Shown here piece by piece: positions 29,501 through 39,427 of a DNA stretch of 64,000 bases. Location: contig DERO01000012.1 of assembly GCA_002360945.1 (NCBI GenBank), positions 46,311 to 110,310 of the forward strand, in the 5' to 3' direction. The translations under genes were made by a program, and so were the position numbers. Each line of letters starts with the position of its first letter. Position 1 is the first letter of the stretch. Below the pieces are notes generated by a model. It had not been told where the DNA came from. It was given only the letters and a program-made list of their open reading frames with translations, and made no database searches. This stretch comes from Leclercia adecarboxylata (lineage in GTDB: Bacteria > Pseudomonadota > Gammaproteobacteria > Enterobacterales > Enterobacteriaceae).

Positions 29501-31974
29501 GCCCCGGCCGCTTTACGAATCACCAGCGGGGTGAGCAGATCTTTCAGCGCGTTACCCCATTTTGGATCGGCCCCCATCTGCACGCCGGTGTTCACTTCCA
29601 GAACATGGTCCGGGGTCATGAACAGTTTGGCGTGGACGTGGGAGGAGCCCTCATCGCCCAGATCGCTGTTACGCATCACCAGCGCCGCAAAGGAGTTGGC
29701 CTCCAGTTGGTTGAGCATGTTCAGCCCCTGGGTACGGCTCAGGTAGTAGAAGCGGTCCCCGTCCTGCAGCATCTCCATCTGCGTCTCAAAGACGAAGTTA
29801 AAGGTAGAGCCGAGCATGCCGCCGAACTCCATCTTCCGTTCCGCCAGGCCGCCAATCCAGAAGTCGACCATGTTCAGGCCGGACTCTTTGCTCGCCCAGG
29901 CCCCGGTGCTGTTGAAGAAATCAAAGGCATCGGCGCGGGTGGCATCGTCGGCCGGGCCAAACAGCAGGAACTCAACCGCCGCGCGTTTTTCGGCAATGGT
30001 GGTGGCGTTGAGGATCAGCTGATGCTGGCCATAGGCGGCCATAAAGTTGAGGATCGAGGCGGTATTTTTCAGGTTCGCGGCGAAATCGGCCCAGCTCTCA
30101 TAGGGTTTCAGCTCGCTGTTGCCGGTGAGGGTGAAGAACTGTTCGCGGGCCTGGTTAAAGGTCGGCATAAAGGTGTCGCGGCCGCGGGCGATGTTGAGCG
30201 CGCCGAGATCCAGCGGCAGGCCGACCAGGTTATTACGCAGCGCTCCGGTCAGAAACTCATCGATCTCGTTCCCCACCTGACGGGTCATGCCGCGCACGAT
30301 GGCACCGATGGCCGCCTGGTTGTCCATCGAGCCGTTGTTATCGAAGGCCAGCGGGTTGAGGAAGGCCTGGATCAGACCCAGGTCATCGCTCTGCATATCA
30401 AAAGTGGTGCGATCCACGGTCTCGGTCAGCATCGAGTGGCCGAAGCGGTACACCACATGAGCGAACTCCGCGAAGATCGCCGGGTTGATGTCGGCGGTGT
30501 TCGAGAAGACGAACGGGTCGACTGCCGGCTGCACGGAACGGGCAAACTCTTCAAACACCAGGTGCTGGTATTCCATCTCGGTGGTGAAGCGACCGGCCTG
30601 GAACAGGTATTCGCCGTTCCACACCAGGGCGCTGGTATCCGCCGGGATCTCGGTGATCTGATGATTCGGCATCAGCCACTGGTTGATAACGCTGATATCG
30701 CCGGAGCCGAGAATAGTGGCTTTATACTGCTCCACCAGACGGTTATGTTCGTCGTGGAACACCGAATGTACCGCGGTTAAGCCGATGTTCTCGTTGCCGC
30801 GGCCGTCGCCGGTGATGAAGTGACGGTCGAGCAGTTCGTTATCGTAGGTACCGGCTTCTGGCGCGCCGCCGATGGCATCATTGGTATCGGCCAGCAGGTT
30901 GCCGTTGGCGTCAAATTTCGGCACCGCCGTGTGCGCGATGTCATCGAGGAAGGCATGGCCGGTGCGCAGGGTGTCGGAAGGCAGTAAACCGCCGTTGGCC
31001 TCCACCAGCCCGTGAAGGGTGACAATCTGCACCTTCCCGTTGGCGCTCAACATCAGGTTGCCGTAGCGGTCGGTCGCCAGCAGCGGCACGTTGAAAATAT
31101 CCGCATCGGTCAGCTGAATACCAAGGAACTGCAGGGCATGGGCTTTGACCTCACCCCAGGTGGCGATCCCGTGCGCGCCGTTCAGCAGATGACCGGTTGG
31201 CTCGGGCTTGCCATCGATGATGGTGAATTCGCGCAGGAAGATCTGGTGCGACGGATGGGAGGTGTAGGTCTGGTTCTGATCGATCCACGGGGTGGTGGTG
31301 TTGACGGTGTTGTGGGTGGCATCCACCTTGGCCCGGGTGAGGATCATGAAGTTGGTCGGGGAGCCCTCTTTGTACAACGGATCGTCCGGCATCAGCGGGA
31401 TAAAGACGATCCCGTTGCCCTCTTTGGGGATCAGATCCAGACCGTGGTCAAAGAACTGGCCGAAGAAGGTCATCCAGCCGTTGAAGGCGGGCGACAGACC
31501 AATATCCGGGGAGAGGTTCGGGATGGACAGGCTGCCGTTCTCGCTGGTGCCGCCCCCCGGGGCGTCTTTGAGTCCGTCCGCCGCTTCAACTGCCGCCGGG
31601 TTATTAGTGCTCTGGTCGGAAATAATATTACTGATGGTGCGGGGGTCAGAATCGGTCACCACGCCGTTAGGGCCGGAGATACTCAGATATTTGGCCAGCT
31701 CGGGATTGTTCTGAATGGCTTGCAGATCCAGCGGCACCAGCCGGGGCATGGTCTGGTCGGCAGAGCCGTACAGCTCCTGGCCCGGTAACAGGTTGTTCCA
31801 GGAGCCGTCCACGGTACGTATGCCGTACGGGAGCAGCGGGTCACCTACCGCATCACGCAGCGCATCGCCGTTGACGGTGCCATCGGCATTCGTGGCGGAT
31901 TCGGAGATCTTGATCTGCTTGAGAATAAATTCGAGGTCATGCAGCGTGACAGTAAAATCATATTGTTCGGCCAT
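26554..31974 (-). CDS. Secreted RTX protein with animal-type haem peroxidase domain
   Basis: 1,806 residues. Peroxidase domain about 150-770: distal-side GQFFDH with His177, HDEHNR with Arg412, proximal RFGH with His513, and the family hallmark LNIARGRD at 593-600. A DVNGDGKADG calcium loop lies near 826-835, and a first block of GGxGxDxLxG nonapeptide repeats at about 849-980. A middle region with beta-rich modules (about 1,290-1,470) follows, then a second RTX block about 1,480-1,760 and a C-terminal end DFQLG as in type I substrates. No N-terminal signal peptide, which fits type I export. Predicted extracellular haem peroxidase folded on calcium. Co-oriented with the ABC and HlyD genes downstream. 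GAGG 9 nt before the ATG supports the start. Confidence 0.93.
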   Translation of the reverse strand: MAEQYDFTVTLHDLEFILKQIKISESATNADGTVNGDALRDAVGDPLLPYGIRTVDGSWNNLLPGQELYGSADQTMPRLVPLDLQAIQNNPELAKYLSISGPNGVVTDSDPRTISNIISDQSTNNPAAVEAADGLKDAPGGGTSENGSLSIPNLSPDIGLSPAFNGWMTFFGQFFDHGLDLIPKEGNGIVFIPLMPDDPLYKEGSPTNFMILTRAKVDATHNTVNTTTPWIDQNQTYTSHPSHQIFLREFTIIDGKPEPTGHLLNGAHGIATWGEVKAHALQFLGIQLTDADIFNVPLLATDRYGNLMLSANGKVQIVTLHGLVEANGGLLPSDTLRTGHAFLDDIAHTAVPKFDANGNLLADTNDAIGGAPEAGTYDNELLDRHFITGDGRGNENIGLTAVHSVFHDEHNRLVEQYKATILGSGDISVINQWLMPNHQITEIPADTSALVWNGEYLFQAGRFTTEMEYQHLVFEEFARSVQPAVDPFVFSNTADINPAIFAEFAHVVYRFGHSMLTETVDRTTFDMQSDDLGLIQAFLNPLAFDNNGSMDNQAAIGAIVRGMTRQVGNEIDEFLTGALRNNLVGLPLDLGALNIARGRDTFMPTFNQAREQFFTLTGNSELKPYESWADFAANLKNTASILNFMAAYGQHQLILNATTIAEKRAAVEFLLFGPADDATRADAFDFFNSTGAWASKESGLNMVDFWIGGLAERKMEFGGMLGSTFNFVFETQMEMLQDGDRFYYLSRTQGLNMLNQLEANSFAALVMRNSDLGDEGSSHVHAKLFMTPDHVLEVNTGVQMGADPKWGNALKDLLTPLVIRKAAGADVNGDGKADGAYLKYSGDGHVVLGGSAGNDTLIGGKGIDSLWGDGGNDRLDGGDEADTVHGGDGDDIITDTGTPVGGADFLHGDAGNDVIFSGNGNDLSFGGSGQDFIVVGEDAQEVFGGLDNDFILGGSGADALLGNEGDDWLEGGDGFDSLTGENSELFFNSTIVGHDVLNGQGNDTDYDGEAGDDIMVQGAGIQRNNGMAGFDWAIHKGDVVGANSDLGIPIFVNQQEFILRDRFDLVEGLSGWKFNDVLTGTDQPLGTAPVQGTPLSNNLTLEGVARINGLDKVVGSNLINGAVNGVVLNPDNGADILLGGGGSDRIMGKAGNDIIDGDAWLNVRIEVRDANGAVIKSADSMNELKAEMLNGTLNPGQLHIVREILNDGNKGETDIALYRDVNGNYNFTRNADGSLTVNHATVSANLPFGDGTDRLLNMEKLEFGDNTQLWVTAQKATGDVNISNSAPGVGDLLRVNTANLADGNGLAGNLPITYTWQALIGGQWRDQATGTEFRVGDNLAGTQLRVNASFTDRMGDAESLVSAVTSAVGPRDQPTRGVPVVSDLTPTRTLAVTADVSGITDGDGLTNGNNFRYQWQMSSGLGFINIVGATAATFVPTQATMERQLRVVVTVTDDEGNPSVTLTSAPTQLVGNIVTGNNGANTLFGTAGSDYIDGGAGNDTLLGLAGDDVLIGGTGNDDLDGGAGADQMAGGVGNDTYHVDDAGDVITEAVNAGTDLVEVTAASYVMADNLENLTYTGTGNFNGTGNALANTMTGGRGNDTLNGMDGDDTLFGLAGNDTLIGGNGNDGLDGGLGADAMTGGLGNDTYTVDNAGDTVVEGVNGGTDTVRVSLNTYTLTQDVEVLTFTGNGGFTGTGNALANTLTGGTGVDRLNGAGGNDTLTGAGGNDFFIFGAGFGQDTITDFDSNPTGGQDLINLQARGITAANFNSNITMTTSGTSTILNFANGDKITLLNTAVSSIQLTDFQLG

Positions 31975-32737
31975 AATTAATTACCTCAATCTTGAATCGC
32001 TATCATCATTCTTTTTCGCTGTTTAAAAAGCGTGCGAAAAGAACGTGCCGGGTCATACGGGATTACGCTATTGCTGGTGATTGCATTAATATGCTCCGTG
32101 TAAAGTCGTTAATGACAATACCCTTTCGCCCACTATTTCCGGGGTTACGGGAGTGAATTTTGGGTAAGTTTATTTATCCCTCCTGTGGAGAGATAAATAA
32201 AATCACTAACGGACTCGACGCTTAGAATGTGCATGGACATTCAAAGGGTTAGGGCCATGGATGACAATGTTTTAGCGGGGCTTAACGAATGTTTAAAAGT
32301 GTTATCACATGTTACTGTCTCGCTATAAAGTTAACTATGAAGGGTCTTTATCTTCCCACAATCATACTTTTTTATGAGCCCTGAGAGGCCCGGTTATTAT
32401 TTTATCTACGCCATTTTTGCAGAGTTGTACAACTTTCATCGCGCTGTCTATATTTTCGAAATTATTTTGGTCGGGTTTCTGTTGAGCTTTAAAATTATTT
32501 AGCAGGCGAATTTATTTTTTTTAATTTCTGGGGTGGCAAGAATAATATTACCAGGCGAAGTAATATTTGAATGGCTGGTCAAATTTAATAATAGCGGGGG
32601 AGTATCAGAAAATATTTAATCGCTTTTGTAATTGATAATTATTCCGCCTGTATTGCGAACGTTCGCATAACGCCTGGCAGAGAGGGCTGTGTTATGATAA
32701 AGAACTCCTTAACTCAACTTCTTACGATGTAACGTCT
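31975..32737. other. 763-bp AT-rich divergent intergenic region
   Basis: Lies between the minus-strand RTX peroxidase operon and plus-strand nanR and must hold promoters for both. AT-rich throughout (for example 32,450-32,640). The clearest signal is the 14-bp perfect palindrome at 32654-32667. No gene seen. Confidence 0.6.
32654..32667. promoter_or_regulatory. Perfect palindrome TGCGAACGTTCGCA (candidate operator)
   Basis: A 14-bp perfect inverted repeat centred on CG, 71 bp upstream of nanR. Its shape resembles operators of dimeric repressors such as the LacI/GalR family. It does not resemble the GGTATA repeats bound by NanR. The factor is unknown. Confidence 0.4.
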
Positions 32738-33523
32738 ATGACAATATCCAGCGAAAAACAGGCAGATTCCACCCCGGAAACCATTGGGCATGCATTACGC
32801 CGTCGCCCGCTAGCGCGCAAAAAATTGTCCGAGATGGTGGAAGAAGAGCTGGAGCAGATGATCCGTCGTCGCGAGTTCGCCGAAGGGGAGCAGCTTCCGT
32901 CCGAGCGTGAGCTGATGGCCTTTTTTAATGTCGGTCGCCCCTCGGTCCGTGAAGCCCTGGCGGCGCTTAAACGCAAAGGGCTGGTGCAGATCCAGAACGG
33001 CGAGCGCGCCCGCATTTCGCGTCCGTCAGCGGATACCATCATCAGCGAGCTTTCCGGCATGGCGAAAGATTTTCTCGCCCATCCGGGCGGGATTGCCCAC
33101 TTCGAGCAACTGCGCCTGTTCTTTGAATCGAGCCTGGTGCGCCATGCCGCCCAGCATGCCAGCAAGGCGCAGATCGCTCTGCTGGAAAAAGCGCTGGAGC
33201 TGAACAGCCAGTCGCTGGATGACAACGCGCTCTTTATCCGCTCCGACGTTGAGTTTCATCGCGTGCTGGCGGAGATCCCCAACAACCCTATCTTTATGGC
33301 CATTCACGTGGCCCTGATCGACTGGCTGATCGCCGCCCGTCCGACGGTACCCGAGCAGGCGCTGCGCGAGCACAATAACACCAGTTATCAGCAGCATATC
33401 GCCATCTTTGAGGCGATCCGCAATCAGGATCCCGATGCGGCTGAACAGGCTCTGCAGGCGCACCTCACCAGCGTTTTCGCCACCTGGCACGCCTTCGAGC
33501 AGAGCAAAAAGCGTCGCAAGTAG
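32738..33523 (+). CDS. nanR: Transcriptional repressor NanR (GntR/FadR family)
   Basis: 261 residues. The N-terminal winged helix has [38 protein letters not shown] and [14 protein letters not shown] at about 28-88. The C-terminal FCD effector domain at about 110-245 includes [15 protein letters not shown] and the metal-binding His pattern. Close to E. coli NanR by memory over almost the whole length; only the first 20 residues differ. It represses the sialic acid genes and is released by N-acetylneuraminate. Encoded directly upstream of nanA on the same strand, with NanR sites in between. Ribosome site weak. Confidence 0.94.
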   Translation: MTISSEKQADSTPETIGHALRRRPLARKKLSEMVEEELEQMIRRREFAEGEQLPSERELMAFFNVGRPSVREALAALKRKGLVQIQNGERARISRPSADTIISELSGMAKDFLAHPGGIAHFEQLRLFFESSLVRHAAQHASKAQIALLEKALELNSQSLDDNALFIRSDVEFHRVLAEIPNNPIFMAIHVALIDWLIAARPTVPEQALREHNNTSYQQHIAIFEAIRNQDPDAAEQALQAHLTSVFATWHAFEQSKKRRK

Positions 33524-33591
33524 TTCCCACGATCGTTTAGTGAACTGGATCGCGTTCTGCGCATTTCGTTGATGTTTGTTTCGGTCTTGCT

Positions 33592-33614
33592 GGTATAACA
33601 GGTATAAAGGTCTA
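33592..33614 (+). promoter_or_regulatory. NanR operator: GGTATA repeats
   Basis: GGTATA at 33592 and 33601 and a third degenerate copy GGTCTA at 33609. The 9- and 8-bp steps match the three-repeat NanR operator known from E. coli nanA. A TATAAA within it may be the -10 of the nanA promoter, so bound NanR would block RNA polymerase. Confidence 0.85.
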
Positions 33615-33650
33615 CAGTCATAACATCATCACTACACACTCGAGGTTTGT

Positions 33651-34550
33651 ATGTCAGTTACGCTGAAAGGGGTTATGCCCGCACTTCTTACGCCGTTTAA
33701 TGACCAGCAGCAGCTGGATACCCAAAGCCTGCGCCAGCTGGTGCGGTTCAATATCGCCCAGGGAATGGACGGCCTCTACGTCGGCGGATCCACCGGCGAA
33801 GCCTTTGTGCAGAGCATCGCGGAACGTCAGGAAGTGCTTGAAATCGTGGCCGAAGAAGCAAAAGGGAAACTCACTCTGATTGCCCACGTCGGCACCGTCA
33901 GCACCCATGAGAGCCAGCAGCTCGCCCGGGCCGCCAGCCGTTTTGGCTATAACGCCGTCTCTGCCGTGACGCCGTTCTACTATCCGTTCAGCTTTGAAGA
34001 GCACTGCGATCACTACCGGGGGATCATTGATTCTGCAGAAGGGCTGCCGATGGTGGTGTACAACATTCCGGCCCTCAGCGGGGTGAAACTCTCTCTGGAT
34101 CAGATCAACACCCTGGTGACCCTGCCGGGCGTGGGTGCCCTGAAGCAGACCTCCGGGGATCTCTTCCAGATGGAGCAGATCCGCCGGGCGCACCCGGATC
34201 TGGTGCTGTACAACGGCTACGATGAGATCTTTGCGTCCGGCCTGCTGGCGGGAGCAGATGGCGGGATCGGCAGCACCTATAACATCATGGGCTGGCGCTA
34301 TCAGGGGATCGTCAACGCCCTGAAAGAGGGGGATATCGCCACCGCTCAGGCGCTGCAGACAAAATGCAATGAGGTTATCGATCTGCTGATCAAGGTCGGG
34401 GTGTTCCGCGGCCTGAAAACGGTGCTGCACTACATGGGCGTGATTGACGTTCCGCTGTGCCGTAAGCCGTTTGCGCCGGTGGATGAAAAATACCTGCCCG
34501 AGCTGCGGGCCCTGGCGCAACAACTCCAGCAAGAAAAAGAACAAGGTTAA
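33651..34550 (+). CDS. nanA: N-acetylneuraminate lyase
   Basis: 299 residues, a TIM-barrel aldolase of the DapA/NanA family. Cleaves N-acetylneuraminate to N-acetylmannosamine and pyruvate in the cytoplasm. Visible: GGSTGEAF pyruvate-carboxylate loop near 47, catalytic Tyr in [10 protein letters not shown], Schiff-base Lys in GALKQTSGD (about 165), [11 protein letters not shown] substrate loop. GAGG 5 nt before the ATG. First gene of nanATKQ, downstream of the NanR operator. Confidence 0.97.
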   Translation: MSVTLKGVMPALLTPFNDQQQLDTQSLRQLVRFNIAQGMDGLYVGGSTGEAFVQSIAERQEVLEIVAEEAKGKLTLIAHVGTVSTHESQQLARAASRFGYNAVSAVTPFYYPFSFEEHCDHYRGIIDSAEGLPMVVYNIPALSGVKLSLDQINTLVTLPGVGALKQTSGDLFQMEQIRRAHPDLVLYNGYDEIFASGLLAGADGGIGSTYNIMGWRYQGIVNALKEGDIATAQALQTKCNEVIDLLIKVGVFRGLKTVLHYMGVIDVPLCRKPFAPVDEKYLPELRALAQQLQQEKEQG

Positions 34551-34560
34551 GACCACGCCC

Positions 34561-34582
34561 GATGCCGGGCCTGCCCGGCATC
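34561..34582. repeat. Perfect inverted repeat between nanA and nanT
   Basis: GATGCCGGGC - CT - GCCCGGCATC, no T-run after it. Probably a REP-like hairpin that stabilises the upstream nanA transcript or reduces read-through into nanT. Confidence 0.6.
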
Positions 34583-34638
34583 ACTGAAGCTGTACCCTAC
34601 AAAAACAGCGTATGGGTTTACCCATTGCGGAGACTGAC

Positions 34639-36116
34639 ATGAATACAATGACACAAAATGTCCCGTGGTATCGTTGCCTCAACCGTCAACAGTGGCGTGC
34701 GTTTTCTGCCGCCTGGGTCGGTTACGTTCTTGATGGTTTTGATTTTGTTCTGATCGCCCTCGTTCTCACCGATATAAAAACCGAATTCGGCCTGACCACC
34801 CTGCACGCCGCGAGCCTGATCTCCGCCGCCTTTATCTCCCGCTGGTTCGGCGGCCTGATGCTGGGCGCGATGGGCGATCGCTACGGTCGCCGCCTGGCGA
34901 TGGTGAGCAGTATTGTTCTCTTCTCCGTGGGCACCCTGGCGTGCGGCCTGGCCCAAGGGTACACCACCATGTTCATTGCCCGTCTGGTGATCGGCATGGG
35001 GATGGCGGGGGAGTATGGCTCCAGCGCCACTTACGTCATCGAAAGCTGGCCAAAGCAGCTGCGCAATAAAGCCAGCGGGTTCCTGATTTCCGGCTTCTCC
35101 GTCGGCGCGGTTGTGGCGGCCCAGGTCTACAGCCTGGTGGTGCCGGAGTGGGGCTGGCGGGCGCTGTTCTTCATCGGCATTCTGCCGATTATTTTTGCCC
35201 TGTGGCTGCGTAAAAACATCCCGGAAGCCGAAGACTGGAAGGAAAAGCAGCAGAGCAAAACCCCGGTTAAGACCATGGTGGACATTCTTTATCGCGGCGA
35301 ACATCGGTTCATCAACATCGCCATGACGCTGGTAGCGGCCGTCTCCCTGTGGTTCTGCTTCGCGGGCCAGCTGAACAGCGCCGCCATTGTCGCCGTGCTC
35401 GGCCTGCTGTGTGCGGGGATCTTTATCAGCTTTATGGTGCAGAGCAACGGCAAACGCTGGCCGACCGGCGTCACCCTGATGGTGGTGGTGCTGTTCGCCT
35501 TCCTCTACTCCTGGCCTATCCAGGCTCTGTTGCCTACGTATCTGAAAACCGATCTGGCGTACGATCCTGCCACCGTCGCCCAGGTGCTGTTCTTCAGCGG
35601 CTTTGGCTCTGCGGCGGGCTGCTGCGCCGGGGGCTTCCTCGGGGACTGGTTAGGCACGCGGAAAGCCTATGTTTATAGCCTGCTGGCCTCGCAGCTGCTG
35701 ATTATCCCGGTGTTCACCATCGGCGGCAGCAGCGTCTGGGTGCTGGGCCTGCTGCTCTTCTTCCAGCAGATGTTCGGCCAGGGGATCTCCGGGATCCTGC
35801 CGAAACTGATCGGCGGCTACTTTGATACCGAGCAGCGCGCGGCCGGGCTCGGCTTTACCTACAACGTCGGCGCATTGGGTGGCGCACTGGCTCCGGTGCT
35901 GGGGGCCTTTATCGCCCAGCGTCTGGATCTGGGCACCGCGCTCTGTTCGCTGTCGTTCGGCCTGACCTTTGTCGTCATCCTGCTGATTGGCTTTGATATG
36001 CCGTCCCGTGTGCAGCGCTGGCTGCACCCTGAAGCCCTGCGGACCCATGATGCCATCGACGGCAAACCTTTTAGCGGTGCCCTGATCGCGTCAGATGCAT
36101 TACAGAGAGCGTCAAG

Positions 36117-36120
<4 letters not shown>
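34639..36120 (+). CDS. nanT: Sialic acid:proton symporter
   Basis: 493 residues of the major facilitator superfamily. The start at 34639 ([15 protein letters not shown]) is chosen because it matches E. coli NanT's N-terminus and follows GGAG; an in-frame ATG at 34612 would add nine unrelated residues. Features: [17 protein letters not shown] helix 1, signature [13 protein letters not shown] between helices 2 and 3, [20 protein letters not shown], and the extra helices typical of NanT near the middle. Brings N-acetylneuraminate across the inner membrane. The last codon overlaps nanK (ATGA). Confidence 0.96.
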
Positions 36121-37453
<1,333 letters not shown>

Positions 37454-37455
37454 AG

Positions 37456-37485
37456 GCTAAAAAAAAGCCCGCGTATGCGGGCTTT
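37456..37485 (-). terminator. Rho-independent terminator between convergent nanQ and RIO kinase
   Basis: Stem AAAGCCCGC - GTAT - GCGGGCTTT at 37464-37485. On the minus strand a run of eight T follows, so it mainly ends the kinase gene. On the plus strand it lacks a T-run and may act only weakly for nanQ. Confidence 0.85.
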
Positions 37486-37492
37486 CACGGCG

Positions 37493-38347
37493 TTAGTCGT
37501 CTTCGCGCTCTCTGACCGCGCGCTGGCGTTCGTAGTACTCATCTTCTGCCGAAACGATCTCATCCAGCAAGGAATCCATATCCACAGCATGGGTCTCTTC
37601 GACGAACAGCCCGGTGAGCGGGGTTTCCGGGGTGAGTTTGCCGTCTTCATAGAGCATCCAGATCTCTTTCCCATAGCGCGTTTTCAGTAGCTGCGGGGCG
37701 AACTGACCGTAATACTCGGTGATATTATTCACATCGCGTTCAAACATGGACTGCGCATGGTTGTTGGCGGCGGCATCCACCGCCTGCGGCAGGTCGATAA
37801 TCACCGGCCCCTGGTCATCAAGCAGCACGTTAAACTCGGACAGATCGCCGTGGACAATACCGGCACACAGCATGCGCACGATATTGCGGATCATGGTGTC
37901 GAAATCTTTTACGGCCTCTGCTTCCGTTAAGGACACATCGCTCAGGCGTGGCGCAACGGTGCCTTCACCGTCGGTGACCAATTCCATCAGCAGCACGCCG
38001 TCGAGACACATATAGGGCTGCGGCACGCGCACCCCGGCGTTGGCCAGGCGGAATAACGCATCGACCTCTGCGGTGTGCCAGACCTCTTCCTGCTGCTTAC
38101 GGCCGAACTTTGAGCCTTTCTGCATGGCGCGCGCGTCACGCGTATTGCGGACTTTGCGGCCTTCCTGATACTGCACGGCCTGCTTAAAGCTGCGCTGTGA
38201 CGCTTCCTTGTACACTTTGGCACACTGAATCTGGTCCCCGCATAGGACAGTGTAAACGTCAGCCTCTTTGCCGCTTTTCAGGCGTTGAAGCACGTTGTCT
38301 ATCAGGCCGTCATCGACCAGGGGCTGGAGTCTGTTTGGGATTTTCAT
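37493..38347 (-). CDS. RIO1-like protein kinase (PA4780 family)
   Basis: 284 residues from ATG 38347 (MKIPNRLQPLVDDGLIDNVL), the start that matches the family; longer in-frame starts are less likely. Atypical kinase motifs: SGKEADVYTVLCG nucleotide loop with Lys in QIQCAKVYKE, flexible RNTRDARAMQKGSKFGRK, hinge MELVTD, catalytic HGDLSEFNVLL, metal-binding Asp in VIIDLPQAVDA. Serine/threonine-type phosphorylation is expected; substrate unknown. Single gene with its own terminator. Confidence 0.9.
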   Translation of the reverse strand: MKIPNRLQPLVDDGLIDNVLQRLKSGKEADVYTVLCGDQIQCAKVYKEASQRSFKQAVQYQEGRKVRNTRDARAMQKGSKFGRKQQEEVWHTAEVDALFRLANAGVRVPQPYMCLDGVLLMELVTDGEGTVAPRLSDVSLTEAEAVKDFDTMIRNIVRMLCAGIVHGDLSEFNVLLDDQGPVIIDLPQAVDAAANNHAQSMFERDVNNITEYYGQFAPQLLKTRYGKEIWMLYEDGKLTPETPLTGLFVEETHAVDMDSLLDEIVSAEDEYYERQRAVREREDD

Positions 38348-38416
38348 GCGGCTTTTATAGCGCATTTTTGCCGCTTTTCGTACCAAAAAAGCAGGCAAAT
38401 ATCGTCTTCCAGAGGA

Positions 38417-39319
38417 TTAACGTATTGCCTGACCCTCACAGCAGGCTTTGACCGCCTCATACAGTAACCTGACGCCCGCCGAGAGCTGCTTGCGGTGCGG
38501 GCAGATCATGTTCAGCGGCACGCTCTCGCCCGCGTAGTCTTGCATTAAGACCTGCAGCCGACCGGCGCGGACATCTTCCGCGACATCCAGCCAGGATTTG
38601 TACGCCACGCCCGCCCCGGAGACCGCCAGGCGGCGGATCACCTCGGCATCATCGCTCATCATGCTGCCGCTGACGTTGACGCTGTGCGTCCCGCCGTCGC
38701 GGAAGAAGGTCCAGCGATCGTGCAGGCGTCCGCGCAGGACAAAGGTGAGGGCGTTGACCCGGCTTAATTCTTCAGGATGATTAAGATCGCCGTAACGGGC
38801 GACCCACTCGGGCGACGCCACCAGCACGCGGCGGTTATCCGGGGCGACGGGGAGGGCAATATAGGAGGCATCTTCCGGCATACCGTAGCGAAAGGCGATA
38901 TCGACCGGATCCTTAAAAACATCCGCCACCTGATCGGAGAAAAAGATGCGCAGCCGCAGTGCCGGATAACGCTCGTCAAAGACCTGAAACACCGGCAAGA
39001 GCAAGTTGCGGCCTAAATCCGACGGAACGGCAATCTGTAGGGTGCCGGCGATCTCCTCTTCCGGGGCCTGGATTTTTTGCATCCCGGCGTACATGGCATC
39101 CAGCATCTGTCGCGCGTAAGGGAGCCAGGCTTCACCTTCCGGCGTCAGTCGCAGGCTGCGGGTGGAGCGCGCAAACAGCCGGATGGCCAGGGACGACTCC
39201 AGCCGTTTGATGGCGGCGCTGACCTGCGCCGGCTGGACGCCCGCCTCTCGTGCCGCATCGCTGAAGCTGCTCAGGGCAGCGACGCGAACGAACAGTATCA
39301 GATCCTCAAGCCGCACCAT
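38417..39319 (-). CDS. LysR-family transcriptional regulator
   Basis: 300 residues from ATG 39319, preferred over the ATG at 39325 because GGGAG then has proper spacing. The winged helix-turn-helix at 1-60 (FVRVAALSSFSDAAREAGVQ, VSAAIKRLESSLAIRLFARS) is followed by the two-lobed effector domain. Ends AHQ-like in CPHRKQLSAGVRLLYEAV, as in regulators of the AaeR/DsdC-unrelated LTTR clade 'LysR_substrate'. Divergent from the alcohol dehydrogenase-like gene 108 bp away, its likely target. Confidence 0.9.
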   Translation of the reverse strand: MVRLEDLILFVRVAALSSFSDAAREAGVQPAQVSAAIKRLESSLAIRLFARSTRSLRLTPEGEAWLPYARQMLDAMYAGMQKIQAPEEEIAGTLQIAVPSDLGRNLLLPVFQVFDERYPALRLRIFFSDQVADVFKDPVDIAFRYGMPEDASYIALPVAPDNRRVLVASPEWVARYGDLNHPEELSRVNALTFVLRGRLHDRWTFFRDGGTHSVNVSGSMMSDDAEVIRRLAVSGAGVAYKSWLDVAEDVRAGRLQVLMQDYAGESVPLNMICPHRKQLSAGVRLLYEAVKACCEGQAIR

Positions 39320-39427
39320 TTTCATCTCCCGAGTATAAGTCTTGTCTCCGCGAGGCTATTTTTCCCGTCACAGCTTCGCTTTACCATCAAATTATTGCGA
39401 CACAGTGGATAAAACGCCGGAGACATT

